Below, in pieces: positions 30,013 through 38,753 of a stretch of 64,000 nt of DNA (positions within the stretch are counted from its first letter, which is position 1; every line of letters starts with the position of its first letter). The position numbers and the translations under genes were made by a program. The stretch is from Micromonospora sp. NBC_01813 (GTDB taxonomy: Bacteria > Actinomycetota > Actinomycetes > Mycobacteriales > Micromonosporaceae), in assembly GCF_035917335.1 (NCBI RefSeq), contig NZ_CP109067.1:6819001-6883000 (forward strand). The letters are read 5' to 3'. The notes beneath the pieces were generated by a model, which was not told the origin of the DNA, made no database searches, and saw only the letters and a program-made list of their open reading frames with translations.

Positions 30013-30413
30013 AGCGTCCGCAGCAGGCCGGCGCGGACCGTCGGGGTGAGCGCCTCACCCATCCGGTTCGCGAGATCGGTCATCTCGTACGAGACCTGGC
30101 CCACGTCACAGATGGGGGAGGCGAGCACGAGTAGTGACGCGCCGTCGCTGAATGACATACAGAACATGAAGCCGCCGTCCATCTGGGTCACGTTGGAGAT
30201 CACCGTCCCGGCCTCGAAGAACCGGGCCGCCCCCATGAGCAGGGCGATCAGGCCGCTGCCGGTGGCGGCGAGTTGGTCCGCCCGGTCCCGGGGCAGGCCG
30301 TAGTTGTGCGCGAGGACCAGCCCGTCGGTCGAGATCGCAAGGGCGTGGCTGACCTCCGGGGTCTGGCTGACGAAGTTCTGCAACAGCCAGCTCAAGTCGT
30401 TCGGGCTCGTCAC
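30009..30413 (-). CDS. Roadblock/LC7 (CvnB-like) protein
   Basis: A 134-residue single roadblock domain like the CvnB proteins of streptomycete conservons: DLSWLLQNFVSQTPEVSHALAIS in part, DGLVLAHNYGLPRDRADQLAATGSGL in part, and FEAGTVISNVTQMDGGFMF in part. These proteins act as GTPase regulators. Start is GTG at 30413 with GGAG eight bases before. It follows the NIT-domain kinase by 39 bases. The CvnC (DUF742) and CvnD (GTPase) genes that normally follow are missing here; a substrate-binding lipoprotein takes their place. Confidence 0.88.
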   Translation of the reverse strand: MTSPNDLSWLLQNFVSQTPEVSHALAISTDGLVLAHNYGLPRDRADQLAATGSGLIALLMGAARFFEAGTVISNVTQMDGGFMFCMSFSDGASLLVLASPICDVGQVSYEMTDLANRMGEALTPTVRAGLLRTL

Positions 30414-30452
30414 GGTGGCGCTCCAGGTCGGATGAGGTGGGACTGAACAGCG

Positions 30453-33173
30453 TCAGGAGGGATTGGTGGGGGCGCGGCGCCCGGCCACGCCCTTGGCGTA
30501 CGCCGACATCGCCGCCGACACGGCGCCCGGATCGAGCTTGCGGGGCGCGGCGGGGGCAGGTTGCGGCGCGTCGGGGATGAGGTGATGCTTCGGTACGCGG
30601 CGCGGCAAGCCGTCCGGCGTGGACGACGTGGTCGTCGCGTCCGGCGCGGACGCGACCGCCGTGGCGGCCGTCCACTGTCTGCCTTTGTCGTCGGGCCAGG
30701 TGACGGTCACCGAGTCCCCGTCCAACGCGGTCTTGAACCAGCCGTTCACCGAGTTGCGGTCCTTCACCACCACCGCACCGACCGGCTGCGAGGTGCCGAC
30801 GGGCGCAGTTGCGGGCACACCTGGTGGCGCTGAGGTTGGCACACCGGGCGGCGCTGAGATGGGCACACTCGGCGGCGCTGAGGTGGGCAGTGGGGGCAGA
30901 GCCGGCGGCGGTGCGCTGACCGGCGCGGGCAGACTGGGCAGCGGGGGCCGGCTGGGCGGCGGCTGGGGCGGGGGCGCGCTGAATGGGGCGGGCACATCGG
31001 GCGAGGTAGGCGCGCTGGCGGGTGGGGCTGGGCTCTCCGGTGCCGGCCGGAACAGCGGCGCTGGCGCGCTGACCGTGGCCCGCCCGGCGTTGATCACGGC
31101 CCGTCCGACCCCGGCAGCGGCGTACGGCGGGTTGGTGCCGCCCACTGACGGCACGACCGGGCGGCCGCCGACCATGGACGGCCGGACCTGGCCGGCACCG
31201 GCCGCCACCGGCTCCGGCTGCTGGACCGGCCGGCGGCTGATGACCGAGGCGGGCATCATGACCTCGGCGACCGTGCCCGCCGGTGTCCCGGGGTGCAGCT
31301 CGACCCGGACGCCGTGCCGGTCGGCCAACCGGGCGACCACGGTGAGACCCATCGCCCGGACACCCGACACGTCGACCGTCCCGGGGCTGGCGAGTTGCGC
31401 GGTGAGCTGCTCACACCGTTGTGCGGAGAGCCCGACGCCCTGGTCCATCACCTCGACGATGGCCCGGTCGGACAGTGCGTGACCGGTGACGATCACCTCG
31501 GTCTCCGGCGGCGAGTACCGGGTCGCGTTGTCCAGCAACTCGGCGAGCAGGTGCGCGACCTCGTCGACTGCCTTACCGGCGACGGACAACTCCCGGTCCA
31601 CCGTGCCGATCCGGACCCGGGTGTAGTGCTCGATCTGGGAGAGCGCGGCCTGGATCACGTTGTCGAGCGGGACCGCCTCCTGGCGTACCCGGGAGATGCC
31701 GGAACCGCCGAGCACCAGCAGGCTCTGGTTGATCCGCGCCATCCGGGTGGCGAGGTGGTCCAGCCGGTAGAGCTGTTCGAGCCGGTCCGGGTCGGTCTCG
31801 TCGCGTTCCACCTGGTCGACCTGGGCGAGCATCGCGTCGACCAGTCGCTGCTCACGGCGGGACAGATGGACGAAGATCTCCGCGACGTTGGACCGCAGCA
31901 CCGCCTGCACGCCAGCGACGCGTACCGCTTCGCGGTGCAGCGCCCGGGTCGCGGTCGCCACCTCGGCGATCTCGTCGTTGCCGGTGATCGGAAACTCCGA
32001 CACCGACCGGTCGGCGAACTCCTCGGGATGCACGGTGCCGGCCGGGGCCGCGTCGAGTTCGCGGACCACCGCCGGCAGCCGGTCGTACGCCACCGTGGTC
32101 ACGATGTTGCGCAGGCTGCGCAGCCGTCGGGTGATCCGCCGGGCCACCACACTGGTGAGAACCGCCGTGAGGATCAGCACGAGGAGGATGCCGGCACCCT
32201 GCAGCACGGCGGTGTAGAACCGCTGCTGGCCCTCGGCCGCCACCGCGTCGGCCACTGACGTGTCCATCGCGCGCTGGATCCCGAACAGCTGGCTGATCCA
32301 TCCGTCGGTGGCCTCGACCCAGGTGTCCGGGTTGAGGGCGAACCGCTCGCCGGGAAGTGTCCGGCCCACCTGGTCCTGGAGCTGCTGCCCGGCGACGACC
32401 AGCGGATCGGTGCCGATCTGCTCCCAACGCACCACCCATTGCGGGTCGGCGAGTTCCAGGAACGAGTTGCTGGCCTCGACGAACCGGGCCTGCGCACCGG
32501 CGCTCTCCTGCTGTCCCGCCGGGGTCAGCTCACCGCCGAGGAGGCTGCGCAGCACGATGATCTGCTGCTGCCCGATCGCCTCGCCCGCTTCCGACACCGC
32601 TGCCGCCGCCCGGACCTCGTCGGCGGTCTCCGGCGAGGTTTCGGCGGCCACCGAGGTACGGAAGGCGAGCAGGTCGGCGATGAGAATCCGGTAGCTGAAG
32701 GCGATCGCGGACAGCGAGACGCGCGGGCTGGACCGCACCTGTTCCCGTACGGTGGTCAGCGAGTTCAGCCCGGCGTCGACCCGCCGCAGGACGGCATTGT
32801 CGGCGGCCACCCCGGTGCGTCGCTGCTGGAACGCGACGATCGCCGCATCGGTCCGGGTGACCTGCTCGGCATAGCTGGCGCTGGCGGCTTCGCTGCCGGC
32901 GGTCAACTCGACGGCGGCGATCACCCGCTCGGCCTGCAGGGCGCGGGCCAGCGAACCTGCTTCGGTGGAGAGCAGCACCAGGTCAGATACCCTGTTCGCG
33001 GTCACCACATCCCGGACCGTGCCCTGCAGGGCGAGCCCGGCGAATCCGACGACGGCGACCAGCGGCACGGCCACCAGCAGCTGCAGTAGGCGCACGATGC
33101 TGCCGCTGACCCGCCACCGGCGGCGTTCACCGGAATGGGTGTGCACAGCGGCTGTCGGCAAGGCCCGTGTCAC
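30453..33173 (-). CDS. Nitrate/nitrite-sensing-type sensor histidine kinase (CvnA-like)
   Basis: A 906-residue membrane kinase. Order: cytosolic start, TM1 (about 26-49, VRLLQLLVAVPLVAVVGFAG), a large extracytoplasmic helical NIT domain, TM2 near 315-335 (ILLVLILTAVLTSVVA), HAMP, and a GHKL ATPase domain (LLAELLDNATRYSPPE, GVRAMGLTVVARLADRHG). The classical phospho-acceptor His motif is poor, as in other CvnA proteins. A Pro/Ser/Ala-rich tail with 8-residue repeats (about 680-830) ends in a basic segment. I chose the GTG at 33173 because GGGGACGGAG lies 7 bases before it; a TTG at 33275 in the same frame is the other option. Phosphorylation partner unknown. Confidence 0.85.
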   Translation of the reverse strand: MTRALPTAAVHTHSGERRRWRVSGSIVRLLQLLVAVPLVAVVGFAGLALQGTVRDVVTANRVSDLVLLSTEAGSLARALQAERVIAAVELTAGSEAASASYAEQVTRTDAAIVAFQQRRTGVAADNAVLRRVDAGLNSLTTVREQVRSSPRVSLSAIAFSYRILIADLLAFRTSVAAETSPETADEVRAAAAVSEAGEAIGQQQIIVLRSLLGGELTPAGQQESAGAQARFVEASNSFLELADPQWVVRWEQIGTDPLVVAGQQLQDQVGRTLPGERFALNPDTWVEATDGWISQLFGIQRAMDTSVADAVAAEGQQRFYTAVLQGAGILLVLILTAVLTSVVARRITRRLRSLRNIVTTVAYDRLPAVVRELDAAPAGTVHPEEFADRSVSEFPITGNDEIAEVATATRALHREAVRVAGVQAVLRSNVAEIFVHLSRREQRLVDAMLAQVDQVERDETDPDRLEQLYRLDHLATRMARINQSLLVLGGSGISRVRQEAVPLDNVIQAALSQIEHYTRVRIGTVDRELSVAGKAVDEVAHLLAELLDNATRYSPPETEVIVTGHALSDRAIVEVMDQGVGLSAQRCEQLTAQLASPGTVDVSGVRAMGLTVVARLADRHGVRVELHPGTPAGTVAEVMMPASVISRRPVQQPEPVAAGAGQVRPSMVGGRPVVPSVGGTNPPYAAAGVGRAVINAGRATVSAPAPLFRPAPESPAPPASAPTSPDVPAPFSAPPPQPPPSRPPLPSLPAPVSAPPPALPPLPTSAPPSVPISAPPGVPTSAPPGVPATAPVGTSQPVGAVVVKDRNSVNGWFKTALDGDSVTVTWPDDKGRQWTAATAVASAPDATTTSSTPDGLPRRVPKHHLIPDAPQPAPAAPRKLDPGAVSAAMSAYAKGVAGRRAPTNPS

Positions 33174-33541
33174 CTGCGAACTCCGTCCCCTTGCGTTGTC
33201 GACGTCGGGCACCACCGGACTCAGGCGAACCCGGCGGCCCCGGGTGACTCGATGGGGTGCACGAGCGGATGTCAACCCATGTCAGGGCGCATTCCTACCA
33301 TGAGCCGTGAGTCAGCTTCCAGACCCTTGATCGCCTCCCGGTCGGGGATTGACGTGTCAGACCTGTCCGATACGCGCAACGGCTGACGGTTGGTCCGCCG
33401 ATCGATTGATTCATTGGACGTACGGTCGATATGCGCGCCGGTCGGCTCTTGTAGGAGACCTGGGCGTGCCGGTGGGTCCTACCATGCCGTAGGTGCCCGG
33501 AACGAACGTGCCGAGGGCCGGGTCGACGGCCGGGCCAGCAG

Positions 33542-33919
33542 TGCCACTCGCCGTCGACATCGGACGGCCACGGGTCCCTGGACTACGGATGCGGGCGGCC
33601 GGCCGCGGCCGGCTACTGCTGGAACAGGACGGCGTGCCGGTGCTGCTCGCCGCCGTCGACGGACAATCCCGGCACCATCGACTGGTTCTCGTCGCGCGGC
33701 TGCGGGCAGCTGCTGCCGTTGCGAGGGCTCGCGCCGGCGGACGATCCCCGGGTCAAGGCGTACCGCCGGCAGGTCCGGGACGGCACGTTGCGGCGCCACC
33801 CGCGCCTGGCCACTACCCGGCGGTACGCGACGCTGGGACGAGCTGGCCGGTGCAGTCGGTGGTGTCGCCGATGCCGGCGAAGGTGGTCACTCGGTGTCAG
33901 CGGCCCACCTGCTGCGGTA
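33542..33919 (+). pseudogene. Possible frameshifted cysteine-rich hypothetical gene
   Basis: Between the sensor kinase and DedA genes, one frame from about 33542 shows strong G/C third-position bias and encodes LDYGCGRPAAAGYCWN, then DWFSSRGCGQLLPLRGLAP and DDPRVKAYRRQVRDGTL. At about 33827-33832 it loses coding character, while the next frame continues with WDELAGAVGGVADAGEGG to a TAG at 33917-33919. Removing one base at that point would join the two (YAT|WDELAG). No start with a ribosome site is visible. It may be a decayed gene or a sequencing error; I do not recognise the family. Confidence 0.35.
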
Positions 33920-34657
33920 GACCGTGCCGCCGGATTGCTCCGGGGAGTCGTCGGTGACCTTCTCGATGCCCGTGTCGACGCCGGGGGCGCGTGCCGCCCG
34001 CCGGACCTGCCGGATCCGGGACACCGCGAACCAGCCGGCGGCGAGGACGCAGGCCAGGATCACCAGTCTCTGCAGGACACCGGCGTAGGACTCGACGAGG
34101 TGCCAGTTCTCGCCGAGCGAATAGCCGGCGATCACGAACGTCGTGTTCCAGATCAGGCTGCCGGCCGTGGTGTAGAGCGCGAACACGCCGACGGGCATTC
34201 TCTCCACGCCGGCAGGAATCGAAATCAAGCTGCGGAAGATAGGGATCATCCGGCCGAAGAAGACCGCCTTCTTCCCGTGCTTGAGAAACCAGGCCTCGGT
34301 CTTGTCGACGTCCGACAGTTTGATCAGGGGTATCTTCTCCGCGATGCGGCGCACCCGGTCCCGGCCGAGCGCCGCACCGATGTAGTACAAGGCGAGTGCG
34401 CCGAGAAGTGATCCCAGCGTCGTCCAGAAGATCGCCCCGGTCAGGCTCATTCTTCCCTGGCTCGCGGTGAACCCGGCAAGCGGCAGAATCACCTCGCTCG
34501 GGATCGGTGGGAACAGATTCTCCAGGGCCACCGCCAGGCCGGCTCCCGGGCCGCCGAGCTTTTCCATGAGGCTGACGACGTATCCGGTGATACCACCGTC
34601 CGCCGGTCCGCCGCCGGCCGGACCGTCTGCGGCAAAATACATGACTGTATCAATCAT
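33887..34657 (-). CDS. DedA-family membrane protein
   Basis: A 256-residue protein with the DedA (SNARE-associated) core: ENLFPPIPSEVILPLAGF, the FGRMIPIFRSLISIPAG motif and an NTTFVIAGYSLG helix. Members act as lipid scramblase/undecaprenyl-phosphate flippase-like transporters. Five to six membrane segments are visible; the last 45 residues are a charged cytosolic tail. Start is ATG at 34657; a second in-frame ATG lies at 34642. Confidence 0.9.
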   Translation of the reverse strand: MIDTVMYFAADGPAGGGPADGGITGYVVSLMEKLGGPGAGLAVALENLFPPIPSEVILPLAGFTASQGRMSLTGAIFWTTLGSLLGALALYYIGAALGRDRVRRIAEKIPLIKLSDVDKTEAWFLKHGKKAVFFGRMIPIFRSLISIPAGVERMPVGVFALYTTAGSLIWNTTFVIAGYSLGENWHLVESYAGVLQRLVILACVLAAGWFAVSRIRQVRRAARAPGVDTGIEKVTDDSPEQSGGTVYRSRWAADTE

Positions 34658-34732
34658 CCCGACACTTTTTCTCCGATGCCGACGACCTCGCCGGACGCGT
34701 ACGGATCCGCGACCCGTACGTCGGGATCGCGG

Positions 34733-35095
34733 TCAGACAGTAGCCACCGGTCGGGTCGGCGGTGCCCGGCTGCCGTGCCGGTCGTAGCCGGGGCGTGGAA
34801 TGAGGGAATCTGGGCCTACTCGGCGGGGCCAGGAGATGTTCGGTGTGGGGAGCGCGGTGGCCGGTGTGACGCCGTCCGGCCCGACGGGGGCCAGCCGGTT
34901 CACGCCTTCACGGGCTACCAGCTGCGCGGCCACGTCCGCCGCGGGCACCGCCGAGGCGGGAGCCGACGCTGCGGCTGATTCCGTGGGCGGCCTCTCGGGG
35001 GCGACAGCCGGCAACGGCACCCACGCCAGCAGCGCCAGCAGCGCCAGCAGCAGCGGCACGACCGCCGGGTGCCGAACACTGCGCGGCAGCTGCAC
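34733..35095 (-). CDS. Small secreted or membrane-anchored protein of unknown function
   Basis: A 120-residue protein from the GTG at 35095, chosen because ACGGAGGG lies four bases before it. It has an N-terminal hydrophobic segment (AVVPLLLALLALLAWVPLPAVA) that looks like a signal peptide or anchor, then a Pro/Ala-rich region and a polar C-terminus. No domain recognised. It lies between the AfsR-like and DedA genes on the same strand. Confidence 0.5.
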   Translation of the reverse strand: MQLPRSVRHPAVVPLLLALLALLAWVPLPAVAPERPPTESAAASAPASAVPAADVAAQLVAREGVNRLAPVGPDGVTPATALPTPNISWPRRVGPDSLIPRPGYDRHGSRAPPTRPVATV

Positions 35096-35201
35096 TCGGC
35101 CCTCCGTCCCGATCGCCCGGCGGGATTCTACCGCCAGTCCCTTGCTCACGAACTGTCGAGAGACGGCAAGGACTTCAGCGACGTGCCCGCGCAGATCATG
35201 C

Positions 35202-37232
35202 TCACCCGCCCCGGCGTAGGGCGGCGTCAAGCTGGTCGAGATGACAGGCGACGGGGCCGGCGGTGAGCATGCCGCTGCCGGCCCCGGCCAGCTCACCAGC
35301 GGCGGGCGCGAGCACCGTCCGGGCGCGTTGCATCACCGTATGGTCGTCGACGGCGATCGCGGCCTGGGCGGTGAGACACCACAGTGCCTCGAACAGCAGG
35401 TCGGCCGGCGGATCCGGGGTCTGCCGCAGCGCCGCTGCGGCGTCGGCGTCGCGGTGTCCGGCCAGCAGCACGAGGGGGCGGGCCCAAGGCGCGTACGGGC
35501 CCCAGTCGGTGTCGTCGTCGAAGTCGACCGGGCCGCCGTGCCAGACCCGCAGACACAGCAGGGCCAACGGGAGCAGGCCCTGCTCGACGCCGGGCATGCC
35601 GGCGTCGGCGAGCCCCGCCGCCGCGTCCCGGTACGCGGCCTCGGCGTCCCGATACGCGGGCGGTGCCTCCCGGTGCGTGAACTTCTCGGTCTGCGGCACC
35701 GGCCCGGTCGCGGCCAGCCGCAGCGCCCGGTACCACCGGGTGAACACGCCGACCAGCGGGCGGTCGTGCCGCCGCGCCAGCCCGTCGGCCGCAACGGCAT
35801 GCTGGTCGGCGGCGGCGAAGTCCGCGAGCGCGCTGCGGGCCTGCAGCCGGATCAGGTGCCCGAGGATCTCGTACGTCACCAGACCGTGCCGGGTGGAGAC
35901 GGCGACCAGTTCGGCCCCGATGTCGTCCCGCTCGGGCGCCAGACCCGCACGCTGGAACGTCTGCATGTACACGCCGTTCAGCGCGAACGCCAGCAGGGCG
36001 GGGTCACCCAGCCGGCGGGCGATCCGCTCGGCCTCCCGGGCCGCCGCCGGTCCGCGCGCCGCGCGGGTACCGCGTGACTCCAGCGCGATCGTGGCCAGCA
36101 GCCGGGCCCGGGTGGCCTCGGCCGCGCCGGGCGCGCCGGCGGCCAGCGCCCGTTCGGCCGCCGCGACGATCCGCGCCGCCTGCGCCGGATCGTCCGACCG
36201 GGTCCAGATCGCCGGTACGTCGTAGCCGCCGATCACCCGGGCGGTCAGCTCCGGGTCGCCCAGCTGCTCGGCCACGGTGATGGCGGTGATCCGCTGCTCC
36301 CGGGCGGCCTCGAGCCCGCCCGCCCCGGTCACGGCGAGACTGCGCAGCAGACCGACGGTCGACTCCAGGCGTACTCCGGAACTCGACGGCACGGCCCGGT
36401 CGTAGGCCGCCGCCGTCGCCGCCCAGACCTGCTCCGGCCCGGCTCCAGAGTCAGACCCAAGCCCGGGATGAGGGCCGTCGCCGACCCGATCGGCTTGGCG
36501 CAGGATGTCGGTCTCCAGCAGCCGTAGCCGCGGGCCCGGATCGATGCCGAGCTGCTCCAGGAGCAGGCTGCGGGCCCGGCGTAGGACCGCGAGCGCGTCG
36601 CCCTGGCGCCCCGCCCGGTACAGGGCGAGAGCCAGCAGCCGCCACGCCTCCTCCCGCCACGGATGCTCGGCCACATGGGCGTCGAGATCCGGCACGACGT
36701 CGGCGGCCCGTCCGAGCACCAGCCGCGCCTCGGCCAGTTGCTCGATCGCGTTGAGCCGTAGCTGGTCGAGGCGGGACCGCTCCACGTGCGCCCACGGCTC
36801 GTCGTCGAACCCGGCGTACGCCGGCCCGCGCCACCAGCTCAGGGCCTGATCGAGCCGGTCGAGCGTCTGCCGCGGGGACGTGCTGGACGCGGTGATCGCG
36901 TCTTCGAACCGCCAGGCGTCGACCGCGTCCGGCGTCGCCCGCAGCGCGTACCCCGGGCCGTCGGTGACCAGTAGCCGGGCCGGGGTACGCGGTGGCCGCT
37001 GCGGCTCCAGCGCCCGCCGCAACGCAGCCACGAAGGTACGGACGGCGCTGACCGCACCCGCCGGTGGCTCCCGCCACAGGTCGTCGACGAGCCGGCCGAC
37101 CGGCACGACCCGGCCGCGTGCGACGACGAGCCGGGCCAGTACGGCGCGGTGTTTCGGCCCTTTGAGGTCGATCGGCGTGCCGACGTCGTCCCAGGCGACG
37201 ACCGGCCCGAGAACACCGATTCCGACCCGCAC
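35202..37232 (-). CDS. AfsR/SARP-type regulator with C-terminal helical repeats
   Basis: A 676-residue protein: winged helix (about 1-95; VLGPVVAWDDVGTPIDLKGPKHRAVL in part), BTAD domain (about 100-245; HPWREEAWRLLALALYRAGRQGDALAVLRRAR in part, LLLEQLGIDPGPRLRLLE), then about 400 residues of Ala-rich helical repeats of TPR type. No NB-ARC Walker motif is visible, unlike true AfsR. The GTG at 37232 starts the wing directly, but it lies in a 50-base tandem duplication; upstream in-frame codons encode only low-complexity Gly/Arg/His sequence and are probably not translated. It diverges from an alpha/beta hydrolase gene. Confidence 0.8.
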   Translation of the reverse strand: MRVGIGVLGPVVAWDDVGTPIDLKGPKHRAVLARLVVARGRVVPVGRLVDDLWREPPAGAVSAVRTFVAALRRALEPQRPPRTPARLLVTDGPGYALRATPDAVDAWRFEDAITASSTSPRQTLDRLDQALSWWRGPAYAGFDDEPWAHVERSRLDQLRLNAIEQLAEARLVLGRAADVVPDLDAHVAEHPWREEAWRLLALALYRAGRQGDALAVLRRARSLLLEQLGIDPGPRLRLLETDILRQADRVGDGPHPGLGSDSGAGPEQVWAATAAAYDRAVPSSSGVRLESTVGLLRSLAVTGAGGLEAAREQRITAITVAEQLGDPELTARVIGGYDVPAIWTRSDDPAQAARIVAAAERALAAGAPGAAEATRARLLATIALESRGTRAARGPAAAREAERIARRLGDPALLAFALNGVYMQTFQRAGLAPERDDIGAELVAVSTRHGLVTYEILGHLIRLQARSALADFAAADQHAVAADGLARRHDRPLVGVFTRWYRALRLAATGPVPQTEKFTHREAPPAYRDAEAAYRDAAAGLADAGMPGVEQGLLPLALLCLRVWHGGPVDFDDDTDWGPYAPWARPLVLLAGHRDADAAAALRQTPDPPADLLFEALWCLTAQAAIAVDDHTVMQRARTVLAPAAGELAGAGSGMLTAGPVACHLDQLDAALRRGG

Positions 37233-37319
37233 CGATCCGACCGCCCTTTCCGCGCCCGTGCCCCGCGCCTTCCGACCCGCACCGATCCGACCGCCCTTTC
37301 CGCGCCCGTGCCCCGCGCC
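37220..37319. repeat. Perfect 50-base tandem duplication
   Basis: Bases 37220-37269 are repeated exactly at 37270-37319, followed by degenerate GTGCCCC units to about 37345. It covers the start region of the minus-strand AfsR-like gene. The unit is not a multiple of three, so it shifts any upstream frame and duplicates the region holding the ribosome site. Confidence 0.9.
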
Positions 37320-37423
37320 CGTGCCCCGTGCCCCGTGCCCCGCGCCTCGGGGCTGCTGGGTCCGGCCCTGGCTCAACGTAGCGTGCTCATCGGTTGCTCA
37401 TCCGGTCTCGGCACGCTGGGGCC

Positions 37424-38302
37424 ATGACCATTGACATCCCAGGGTTCGACTATCAGCGCGTCGCGGTCGACGACGGCGTGGCACTGAATGTGGCGGTTGG
37501 CGGGACGGGCAGCCCGATCGTGCTGCTGCACGGCTTCCCGCAGACCCACCTCTGCTGGCGGCACGTCGCCGCCGACCTGGCCGCCGACCACACCGTGATC
37601 TGCCCCGACCTGCGCGGTTACGGTGCCAGCGACAAGCCCGACGAGCGTGACCGCGACACGTACGCCAAGCGGACGATGGCCGCCGACGTCGTCGCCCTGG
37701 CTGGCAGGCTCGGCCACGAGCGGTTCGCGCTGGCCGGACACGACCGTGGCGCGCTGGTCGCCATCCGCGCCGGCCTCGACCACCCCGACCGGATCAGCCA
37801 CCTCGCCACGTTCGACGTGCTGCCGACCTTGGACATGTGGGACATCCTGCACGGTTCCAGCGCCGCTGTCGCTTTCCACCTGTATCTGATGGCCCAGCCA
37901 CCCGGTCTGCCCGAGCAGATGATCAGCGCCAGCGCGGACGCCTTCTTCGGGCACTTCCTCGACGCGTGGGTGCAGGACCCGCAGGCGATCCCGGCCCCGG
38001 TGCGGGCGGAGTACCTGCGCGCCTCGCGGACGGCGGTGCCGTCCATCGTCGCCGACTACCGTGCCTCGGCCGGCATCGACATCGAGCACGACCGGGCCGA
38101 CCAGGCGGCCGGGAACCAACTGACGATGCCGGTCACCGTCGTCCAGCAGGACTGGGGTGCCGCGCTCGGCTACGACGCCGCCGCGCTGTGGCGCCCCTGG
38201 GTCGCGGACCTGGAGCACCGCACCACCTCGGCCGGGCACTTCATGGCCGAGGAGGCACCTGACGAGACAATCAAGGTGCTGCGCTCGCTGCTGGCGCGCT
38301 AA
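37424..38302 (+). CDS. Alpha/beta hydrolase, haloacetate-dehalogenase-like
   Basis: A 292-residue hydrolase with the dehalogenase/epoxide-hydrolase look: LLHGFPQTHLCWRHVA (oxyanion region), CPDLRGYGASDKP, nucleophile Asp in AGHDRGAL, and catalytic His in SAGHFMAEEAP. Fluoroacetate dehalogenases have D-R-x-x-R at the nucleophile, the second Arg binding the substrate carboxylate; here it is Leu (DRGAL). So haloacetate is doubtful and another ester, epoxide or halide substrate is likely. The ATG at 37424 is preferred over an in-frame ATG at 37394. Its end overlaps the convergent HxlR gene by 32 bases. Confidence 0.85.
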   Translation: MTIDIPGFDYQRVAVDDGVALNVAVGGTGSPIVLLHGFPQTHLCWRHVAADLAADHTVICPDLRGYGASDKPDERDRDTYAKRTMAADVVALAGRLGHERFALAGHDRGALVAIRAGLDHPDRISHLATFDVLPTLDMWDILHGSSAAVAFHLYLMAQPPGLPEQMISASADAFFGHFLDAWVQDPQAIPAPVRAEYLRASRTAVPSIVADYRASAGIDIEHDRADQAAGNQLTMPVTVVQQDWGAALGYDAAALWRPWVADLEHRTTSAGHFMAEEAPDETIKVLRSLLAR

Positions 38303-38669
38303 CGGGTCCGCCGCTGTCGGTCTCGTCGTCGAACCGCTCGCGGGCGCGTTCGACGTCGGCCATGTTGGCGGTCGTCCAGCGCAGTAGCGCGTCGATGAGG
38401 TCCTGCAGGGTCTTGCCGAGCGGGGCGATGCGGTACTCGATGGCGAGCGGGCGGGTGCCGACGACGACCCGTTCGACCATCCCGTTGCGTTCGAGCCGGC
38501 GCAGCGTCGCGGTGAGCGACTTCTGGGTGATGACCGGGATCGCCCGGCGCAGCTCGTTGAAGCGTCGGGGCCGCTCGCACAGGGTGTCCAGGACCCGCAG
38601 CGACCACTTGTCCAGCACCTGGTCGAGAAGTTCGCGGTGCTCTGCGGTGATCTGGGGGGTTTCCGGCAT
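38271..38669 (-). CDS. HxlR-family transcriptional regulator
   Basis: A 132-residue winged-helix protein: DKWSLRVLDTLCERPRRFNELRRAIPVITQKSLTATLRRLE in part, followed by a wing (ERVVVGTRPLAIEYRIAPLG) and dimer helix. The N-terminal CxxxP cysteine usual in redox-sensing HxlR members is not visible. The ATG at 38669 faces the RidA gene across an 84-base gap with GATACC repeats, so it probably controls that divergent gene and itself. Confidence 0.88.
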   Translation of the reverse strand: MPETPQITAEHRELLDQVLDKWSLRVLDTLCERPRRFNELRRAIPVITQKSLTATLRRLERNGMVERVVVGTRPLAIEYRIAPLGKTLQDLIDALLRWTTANMADVERARERFDDETDSGGPVSAPAASAAP

Positions 38670-38673
38670 GACA

Positions 38674-38725
38674 CCTAGTATCGTTGAAGTGCCCTTCGGA
38701 TACCAGGTAGACATCAGATACCTAG
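38674..38725. promoter_or_regulatory. Repeated GATACC half-sites between HxlR and RidA genes
   Basis: CCTAGTATC (38674-38682), GGATACCA (38698-38705) and GATACCTAG (38717-38725) are related half-sites in direct and inverted orientation within the 84-base divergent gap. They are the only repeated words there and are candidates for the HxlR operator. Spacing is irregular, so confidence is low. Confidence 0.35.
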
Positions 38726-38753
38726 ATTGTTGGTCGACGAAGGGACCTCTCCG

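Noticed and set aside
30619-31482. Gly-rich plus-strand frame with repeats (GGAEVGTPGGAE-like)
   Set aside because: Antisense of the Pro/Ser/Ala repeat tail of the CvnA-like kinase; the repeats are explained by that tail.
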